This document shows positions 59,001-62,000 of a DNA stretch of 62,000 nucleotides, one piece after another (the first letter of the stretch is position 1; every line of letters starts with the position of its first letter). The stretch covers positions 1,272,758-1,334,757 of the forward strand of contig NW_019091450.1 of NCBI RefSeq assembly GCF_001949145.1, given 5' to 3'. Made by a program: the position numbers and the translations under genes. Source of the DNA: Acanthaster planci (lineage: Eukaryota > Echinodermata > Asteroidea > Valvatida > Acanthasteridae). The notes below the pieces were generated by a model. The model worked only from the letters and a program-made list of their open reading frames with translations. It was not told the origin of the DNA and searched no databases.

Positions 59001-61059
59001 ACAATCCTCCAACAGTAAATTTCTGTCCAAGTTCTAAACCCTGCACACTTTACCAAGCATGGGTGCATATTAAATTTTATACTTCAGAACACTTTGAACC
59101 ACTAAATAATGTTGAAAGACGCACACACTTGGGCACAGCCCACGACTTTTGCCTATGAACTAGTACATTATTGGGACAACCGCTGCTTCCAAACAGACCG
59201 CTCCCTGCTTACCTTCTGGAGTACGTCTTTAGCCTTGGACTCAAAGAGATGCTCCAGCTTCCTCTTATCGATCTTGACCTCCCCGAGGCTCCCCCAGATG
59301 GTGTCCTTGGGGTCGTTCCTGCCATACATGGAGAGTCTGTCTAGTCGCGTTTCCTTCCAGAACAGCCGCACTGTTTTCTTCTTCTTGGGCGGGTAGGTGT
59401 TGTAACCGTCACTGATGGTCTTTGAAACTGGTGGAGGGGGCGGGGGAAGGGTCCCATAATGTCCCGGCACCATGGGCGGAATCGGTGGAGCCGGGGGAGG
59501 TGGAGCAATGACCCCGCCCATGGGCGGAGGGGGAGGGGGTGGCACCACCCCGCCCACTCCAAACGCGTTGGTCACCGTGTAGACGTTCTTGTCGTCCCTG
59601 GTGGAGAGGTCTGTGAAGTCCCAGCCACCGAGGCGCAGCTCCCTGTTGTTCTTTCGCAGCAGCTCCTGCCATTCCACCTCCCGCTGGACCTCTGGACTGG
59701 GCGTGTCTGCCTTGCCAGCCACACCCGCCCCAGGCTGCTTGACGGGGAGGCTGATGGGCTTCAAGCCTTGTTTGGCTTGGTTGATGACCCCTGTCCTGTC
59801 CCCTGTGGGGCCGGTGGGCTTCTTCTGGTCAGCCGGCGACGTGGCAGGCCCCTGGGGGGATTGCAACTTCTCCTGGACTGATTGCACTGTCCCCTCGGCA
59901 ACTTCCACTTCCCTGGGTGCTGCCATCGTCAACCCCTCGTCCTCATCCTCTGGCTCCTTGGTCAGCTTTTCGATCCTCTTGGTGATGGTCTCATGGTTCT
60001 GGAGGCTTGTGGACAGCTTCCGTGAGGGGCTGCCCAGTGCCGCCTCATCTTGACTGTTCCGGTTGGCGTACATCATTTCCAGCTGGTAGCGCTTGTTGTT
60101 GGTTAATCCAGCACTCATTGGGGGTTCCTGATGCCCCTTTTGTGTCTCCTCCTCTGCCTTGACCACCGTACCACCCCCTTCCAGGGTAGTCCCGACCCCC
60201 TCCCTGTCAATTTTCAAACGCAGCGGTTCCTTGTCCCCCTTGGAGGTGGGTTTTCCTGAGGAGTCAGCTGGTGGCAGAGATTTTTCCGACGAGGGTTCAG
60301 AGTGATTGCTAATCCTTGCTGGTTCTGCCTTCTTCTCCATGACAGTGTCATCTGAGGTTGTGCTCCTTTCTGGACTTGATGTCCTGGATGCCTCTGATGT
60401 GACAATATCTACCAATCCAATCACAAGAGTCTTATATTACTTCACAATTAAGAAACGTGAAAAATGACGCAAATTCCACATGACACCAAGCTGTTTACAA
60501 CAACTTACCAGTCCATTCTTTGGCCTTTGCCAAAACCTCAACAGGCCACACCTTAAACGTGACTGCGTGTAACAGAAGGCACAGAAAAATATGGGACACG
60601 GATAACTGGTTATCTATGAGGGCAGCGATAGTTTGTGCCTGAAAATGGCAGCATTGAGTTGTTATAATATCATGACCCCCGTGTGCATCATCACAAGTAG
60701 CGACATATATGTGCCTGTATATTGTCAACATACATTACTGCTGAGACATATGACATTCTGCAAGAAAAGATGCCAATACAAAGTTGCAGACCACAGAACT
60801 TTTTTTTTACCTAGACCCGATGAGTCGCCATTGGTCAAAGCGGTAACCTTCTGTTCCGACCTCTGACCTCTGCTCTCTTCTTCACTTAACGAAGGGGATG
60901 GCTCGAGGATGACAGGTACCGGTCTCTGTCTGGCTGCTGCCTCACGCTTTCTCTCCTCTTCCTCCTTCATTTCTTTTTCCTTCAACTCTTTTTCCCTCAT
61001 TTCTTTTTCCCGTTGCTCTTGTCGGAGTTTCCTCCGAGCTGCAATGCCACTCTGCAGAT
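37967..61059 (-). CDS. FHOD (FHOD1/FHOD3-like): FHOD-family formin (FH1/FH2 domain protein), last 12 coding exons; 5' part beyond right edge
   Basis: Twelve exons join in phase through GT-AG introns into 938 codons ending in TGA. In order: a charged Glu/Lys/Arg segment (residues 1-50); a linker with the FHOD motif [12 protein letters not shown] and the DFTDL box; a proline-rich FH1 (about 370-412, runs of 4-7 prolines, a profilin-binding type); FH2 (about 422-800); and the DAD (874-914). FH2 shows [62 protein letters not shown] and [13 protein letters not shown]. These match FHOD1/FHOD3 rather than DIAPH or DAAM formins. FHOD proteins bundle and cap actin filaments and organise sarcomeres or stress fibres, released from autoinhibition by ROCK. 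The Lys of YLAKV aligns with the actin-contacting Lys 994 of mDia1 (from memory). The N-terminal GTPase-binding and FH3 regions are missing only because the window ends. Confidence 0.97.
38059..40816 (-). other. FHOD intron k-l
   Basis: 2758 bases. It contains the antisense non-LTR retrotransposon remnant (39224-39666). A short direct repeat CATTTTGCTGAA occurs at about 39830-39855. No other coding signal. Confidence 0.8.
39224..39666 (+). pseudogene. Non-LTR retrotransposon remnant: C-terminal end of the reverse-transcriptase polyprotein
   Basis: The plus strand encodes [20 protein letters not shown], then [20 protein letters not shown] and DHALQQVYL. In the same frame follow [30 protein letters not shown] and TAA. 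These are the hallmarks of the region after the reverse transcriptase in jockey/CR1-type elements (SVLEYAxPVW, RVQKRAL, LCLxFA, the ARTxRYxNSPIPYL end), recalled from the families. One in-frame TGA (39466-39468) interrupts about 145 codons. The upstream catalytic part is absent, so this is a 5'-truncated copy, antisense to FHOD. Confidence 0.85.
40817..40963 (-). CDS. FHOD: FHOD exon k (DAD)
   Basis: 147 bases, phase 1 in and out; acceptor GTCCACAG (AG at 40965-40964), donor AAATCAC|GTGAGT. It encodes the diaphanous autoregulatory domain: [17 protein letters not shown] then [13 protein letters not shown]. In human FHOD1 the same stretch is DEIMDLLVQSV...RERKRSRGNRKS, with ROCK target serines in RKRS and RKS. 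Here the first serine is Gly (residue 902), the second is kept (908). Confidence 0.96.
43351..43392 (+). repeat. Truncated tRNA-like SINE head
   Basis: TCCTCTAGCTCAGTTGGAAG followed by AGCA is a tRNA D-arm with an A box. No B box, anticodon arm or acceptor stem follows, so it is a fragment, most likely of a tRNA-derived SINE. Confidence 0.4.
44332..44346. repeat. (TG)n microsatellite
   Basis: Seven TG units in a row. Confidence 0.9.
47717..47840 (-). CDS. FHOD: FHOD exon j (linker between FH2 and DAD)
   Basis: 124 bases, phase 0 in, phase 1 out; acceptor TTTGCACAG, donor TGTCTG|... read as CTG G|GTAAGT (GT at 47716-47715). It encodes [20 protein letters not shown] and [14 protein letters not shown]. 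The ALLK and ARTRNR parts align with MKAVLKT and VRTRSR of FHOD3. Less conserved than the FH2 exons, but frame, splice sites and composition agree. Confidence 0.85.
48486..48590 (-). repeat. Partial duplicate of the exon i donor region
   Basis: This stretch aligns with 49663-49765. Shared words are CAGCA(T/C)GACAAAG(T/C)GCT, GGAAATAT(G/C)AGATACC and TACCTC(A/G)GTGAT. In the true locus the last word is the end of exon i plus its donor. Here the copy reads CACTGAG|GTAAAA on the minus strand, still a fair donor, but the similarity stops about 10 bases into the exon. Confidence 0.5.
48600..48830 (+). repeat. Dispersed intronic repeat, copy 1
   Basis: Shares ordered blocks with copy 2 (52380-52620): TGTGACC.GATCCCACAA, TTTTGTTT, CCTGATGA, CATTACGTGGA.G.AAAATGTT, and TTCTTGTAAAAGGC-like. 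The element is unknown to me and has no frame or clear terminal repeats. Confidence 0.6.
49748..49940 (-). CDS. FHOD: FHOD exon i (end of FH2 and basic helix)
   Basis: 193 bases, entered in phase 2, left in phase 0; acceptor CCTTGCAG, donor ACCGAG|GTAGGA. It encodes [39 protein letters not shown], a basic helix [17 protein letters not shown] and KMITE. The last motif aligns with RGRMITETEKF of vertebrate FHODs. Confidence 0.97.
49941..50669 (-). other. FHOD intron h-i
   Basis: 729 bases; contains the 143-base foldback at 50501-50643 near its 5' end. A run of C-rich tracts at 50020-50100 resembles the (CCCCC)-rich stretch at 53380-53550 and is probably repeat-derived. Confidence 0.75.
50501..50643. 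mobile_element. Near-perfect palindromic foldback element (143 bases)
   Basis: The arm 50501-50564 (ATAGTGCACCGCCAAGAGTT ... CCAACACGTTGGCTAATCA ... AAATTTGTTGAACC) is complementary to 50581-50643 (GGGTCAACAAATTT ... TGATTGGCCAACATGTTG ... GGTGGCGCACTAT). The loop is about 16 bases. Only a few mismatches occur in 60 bases of stem. Non-coding and of MITE size. It lies inside a FHOD intron 26 bases from a splice donor. Confidence 0.85.
50670..50744 (-). CDS. FHOD: FHOD exon h (FH2, short exon)
   Basis: 75 bases, entered and left in phase 2; acceptor TTATTTCAG, donor CAACAG|GTAAGT. It encodes [20 protein letters not shown] followed by RVLN. Its donor lies only 26 bases from the foldback element at 50501-50643. 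Confidence 0.95.
51064..51179 (-). CDS. FHOD: FHOD exon g (FH2)
   Basis: 116 bases, phase 0 in and phase 2 out; acceptor TTCTCTCAG, donor AACAA|GTAAGA. It encodes [19 protein letters not shown] and ends SSLKNK. Without splicing the frame would meet TAA inside the donor, which confirms the exon edge. Confidence 0.95.
51296..51430 (+). repeat. AT-rich GGGCTGTGCC/ATTCGAATATTC repeat, second copy
   Basis: GGGGCTGTGCCAATTATTCG continues into AATATTCAG, then several GAATATTC words (ATATGAATATTCAG, GGGAATATTCAACTATTC). Same orientation as the copy at 12060-12155. The AT-rich part may extend to about 51560. Confidence 0.5.
52112..52273 (-). CDS. FHOD: FHOD exon f (FH2, actin-contact Lys)
   Basis: 162 bases, 54 codons, phase 0; acceptor CCACACAG (AG at 52275-52274), donor GCAAAG|GTAATG. 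It encodes [38 protein letters not shown] and [10 protein letters not shown]. The reading IQGF fits the family (GSQSSGF in human FHOD1) and fixes the acceptor against a second AG 6 bases further in. Confidence 0.96.
52380..52620 (+). repeat. Dispersed intronic repeat, copy 2
   Basis: Reads CTGTGACCGATTCCCACAAC, GTCATTTTGTTTAAG, CTTCCTGATGAAAATGG, CATTACGTGGATGAAAAATG and CAAGATTCTTGTAAAAGGCC in the same order as copy 1 at 48600-48830. Confidence 0.6.
52930..53065 (-). repeat. Dispersed intronic repeat, copy 3 (inverted)
   Basis: On the minus strand it reads CATTCAAAATGTGACTTGAT, CCCACAAAATGAGGCCTTAAGC, then AGAGCTGTTCATTTGGATG. This aligns with the first 120 bases of copy 1 (TTCAGAATTGTGACCAGATC, CCACAAAATAGGTCTTAAAGC, GAGCTCTTTGTTTGGATG). 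Confidence 0.6.
53192..53311 (-). CDS. FHOD: FHOD exon e (FH2, GNFLNG motif)
   Basis: 120 bases, 40 codons, phase 0 at both ends; acceptor TGTGCAG, donor GCTGAG|GTAGGA. It encodes [44 protein letters not shown] is the FHOD form of the formin GNYMNxG motif. Confidence 0.97.
53312..54781 (-). other. FHOD introns c-d and d-e (flanking exon d)
   Basis: Intron d-e is 263 bases and C-rich; intron c-d is 1024 bases. Neither shows coding signal. An A/C-rich stretch (54375-54450) gives a spurious low-complexity Phe-rich frame on the minus strand. Confidence 0.75.
53575..53757 (-). CDS. FHOD: FHOD exon d (FH2)
   Basis: 183 bases, 61 codons, phase 0 at both ends; acceptor TGCCGGCAG-like (AG at 53759-53758), donor GAAGAG|GTAATG. 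It encodes [34 protein letters not shown] and [15 protein letters not shown], a close match to KLLTMMPTEEE...NPDIPLGPAENFL in human FHOD1. Confidence 0.97.
54782..54940 (-). CDS. FHOD: FHOD exon c (FH2)
   Basis: 159 bases, 53 codons, phase 0 at both ends; acceptor TTTCCAG, donor TTGAG|GTAGGG. It encodes [20 protein letters not shown] followed by [18 protein letters not shown] and NKEGIE, the FH2 block that reads VLDxKRSNxINIGLTTLP in vertebrate FHODs. Confidence 0.97.
56860..57088. other. Assembly gap (229 N)
   Basis: A run of N inside FHOD intron b-c. Confidence 1.
58439..58557. mobile_element. 119-base MITE, hAT-like
   Basis: The ends are imperfect inverted repeats: GCCGTGTCCGAA on the left, TTCGGATGCAGCCT on the right (reverse complement AGGCTGCATCCGAA). 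Subterminal GAGCTACTGCTAGGTCTA opposes TAGACCTAGCTCTAGA. Flanking 8-mers GAACTAAG (58431-58438) and GATCTAAG (58558-58565) differ at one base and look like an 8-bp target duplication, as hAT elements make. Non-coding. Confidence 0.6.
59213..60408 (-). CDS. FHOD: FHOD exon b: linker, FH1 and start of FH2
   Basis: The largest exon, 1196 bases, from acceptor TTGGTAG (AG at 60410-60409) to donor CCAGAAG|GTAAGC (GT at 59212-59211). It holds a low-complexity Ser/Glu/Lys linker, the conserved [12 protein letters not shown] and GGWDFTDL motifs, then FH1 encoded at about 59425-59550 (runs of 6-7 prolines split by MGG, APP and GHYGTL). FH2 opens with [19 protein letters not shown] and runs to [15 protein letters not shown]. 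The GC content is well above the flanking introns. Open frames on the opposite strand here are shadows of the Pro/Gly-rich code. Confidence 0.97.
60409..60810 (-). other. FHOD intron a-b
   Basis: 402 bases, GT-AG; nothing else seen. Confidence 0.85.
60811..61059 (-). CDS. FHOD: FHOD exon a: charged helical segment
   Basis: Acceptor ATGTGCAG (AG at 61061-61060), donor GGTCTAG|GTAAAA (GT at 60810-60809), 249 bases, entered in phase 1. It begins [16 protein letters not shown] and continues with Glu/Lys/Arg repeats ([20 protein letters not shown]) predicted to form a coiled coil or single charged helix, then a Ser/Pro-rich stretch. This corresponds to the region between FH3 and FH1. An alternative acceptor 8 bases inside (CTGCAG) would break the frame into exon b. 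Confidence 0.88.
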
Positions 61060-61840
61060 CTGCACATGTTTATTTTAAGAGTGGAAAGAGGCTTTTGTGA
61101 GAAAATAATGATGACTCGTACAATAATTATTTTCTCAAGGTAGTCTTTTGTGGTGTGGTGCAGGAATGGCACTGAGAGATTGCACTTTTTCATTTTCCTT
61201 GCATGCTACAAAATCTCTCCTATTATAAGTAAAACGTAATGTTCTCGAAAATTTTTGGCATTTTATAATGGGATTTTTCTCTTTTTACTGACACCAAGAC
61301 AATTTTTTCCAAGAGAAGGGTAATGCCATCCAGAACCCAAATACAAAAAATAAAATGTTTTAACATTTACTGAGTTTGAACAACACAGTTGGAGAAATTG
61401 CTGCTGTGATGAACAAGTTAGTCAAACGATATTGAGACAGAGTTCATGATTGAAAGTAATGGCCAGATATTAGAGTTGTTTTGTTTTGACTTGAAAAGAT
61501 GAGATACTTCAAAGATGAGAATTACGATAACACAAAATGAAGGACAGCTCCTGGTGAAAGAAAAACTCTGTTAATGTCAATAAACCACAGTAAACATGAA
61601 AAAGCAAAGAAAAGAATTTTTGATGAAGGGATGTTGAAAACATTAGAATCATGTCAGACAAGCTACATATTTTTGCTTCCATTGAACTTGTGCAGTCTGC
61701 AAATCAAAATGCAGAAGGCTGAATCAAATGCACTTAAAAAGAATGTCTTGCTTCTGCTCAATCCACACGGCATAGCCATCAATCAGTCAAATACACAGAC
61801 TACACGCTTGAACACACATGTGAAGTTGTGTGATTAAAGT
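61060..61840 (-). other. FHOD intron upstream of exon a (partial)
   Basis: AT-rich intronic sequence; no coding exon seen between 61060 and the right edge. Confidence 0.65.
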
Positions 61841-62000
61841 AAGTCTGGTCCGAGCCAATTTGGCTCATTAGGCCGGTGTTTATCTCCGGTTTCCTTGGCA
61901 TGAAACGACTGAGAATATTTCTATTCCCCCTTGGATGGGATGCCAGTCCATCGCAGGTTGCTTCCCCAGCTAATGCTGGTACCCATTTATACTCCTGGGT
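61841..62000 (+). repeat. Widespread dispersed repeat, cut by window edge
   Basis: AGTCTGGTCCGAGCC, GGCTCATTAGGCCGGTGTTT, TGGATGGGATGCCAGTCCAT followed by CGCAGGTT, and GGTACCCATTTATACTCCTG followed by GGT. I remember near-identical sequences in many marine invertebrate genomes. It has no frame; the right end is outside the window. Confidence 0.6.

Larger units (their letters stand above)
54941..59212 (-). other. FHOD intron b-c
   Basis: 4272 bases with the larger assembly gap, an (ATGTAC)n-like stretch at 56728-56749 and the MITE at 58439-58557. The protein alignment runs from exon b into exon c without a missing block, so no exon is expected in the gap. Confidence 0.75.

Noticed and set aside
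59459-60053. Long plus-strand frames opposite FHOD exon b
   Set aside because: They are antisense shadows of a GC-rich, Pro/Gly-rich coding exon; their residues show no domain.
1-62000. CRISPR arrays, prophage, bacterial operons, toxin loci, rRNA
   Set aside because: No regularly spaced identical repeats, no cas, phage or rRNA-like sequence; introns and SINE/LINE content show a eukaryotic chromosome.

Overview
The window is animal nuclear DNA. Its two recognisable genes are split by GT-AG introns, the rest is AT-rich and full of degraded transposons, and there is no operon structure. Several repeats resemble types I remember from echinoderm genomes: the element ending in GAAATTGGCCCC near 2.8 kb, recurrent gtaggcctac and acatgtaca words, and the element at the right edge. 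An echinoderm, or at least a marine invertebrate deuterostome, is my best guess. This rests on memory, not on a search.

Layout. (1) 1-1.9 kb, minus strand: the first two coding exons of an SLC32-family vesicular inhibitory amino acid transporter (VIAAT/VGAT-like). They join in phase, and the gene continues off the left edge. A long inverted-repeat element sits in its first intron, and a degenerate tandem repeat covers its presumed promoter. (2) 1.9-37.9 kb: about 36 kb with no gene I can support. It holds several miniature or foldback transposons, a tRNA-derived SINE, a 110-bp tandem duplication, a GC-rich patch with a possible first exon, and five perfect CRE palindromes. (3) 37.97-61.06 kb, minus strand: the last 12 coding exons of a formin of the FHOD family. 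I rebuilt 938 codons in one frame across 11 introns: charged segment, FHOD-conserved linker, proline-rich FH1, complete FH2, and C-terminal autoregulatory domain (DAD) with stop. The N-terminal GTPase-binding/FH3 part lies beyond the right edge. (4) The FHOD introns carry a non-LTR retrotransposon remnant, an almost perfect 143-bp palindrome, a 119-bp MITE, a three-copy dispersed repeat, and what looks like a duplicated exon edge. Two runs of N (34807-34839 and 56860-57088) are assembly gaps.

The two genes are on the same strand, tail of FHOD facing the 5' end of the transporter. Nothing suggests shared function: one loads GABA/glycine into synaptic vesicles, the other assembles and bundles actin. 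I found no novel multi-gene system, CRISPR array, phage or toxin locus. The most informative signals are the complete FHOD 3' gene model, the loss of one kinase-target serine in its DAD, and several foldback elements not explained by coding sequence.
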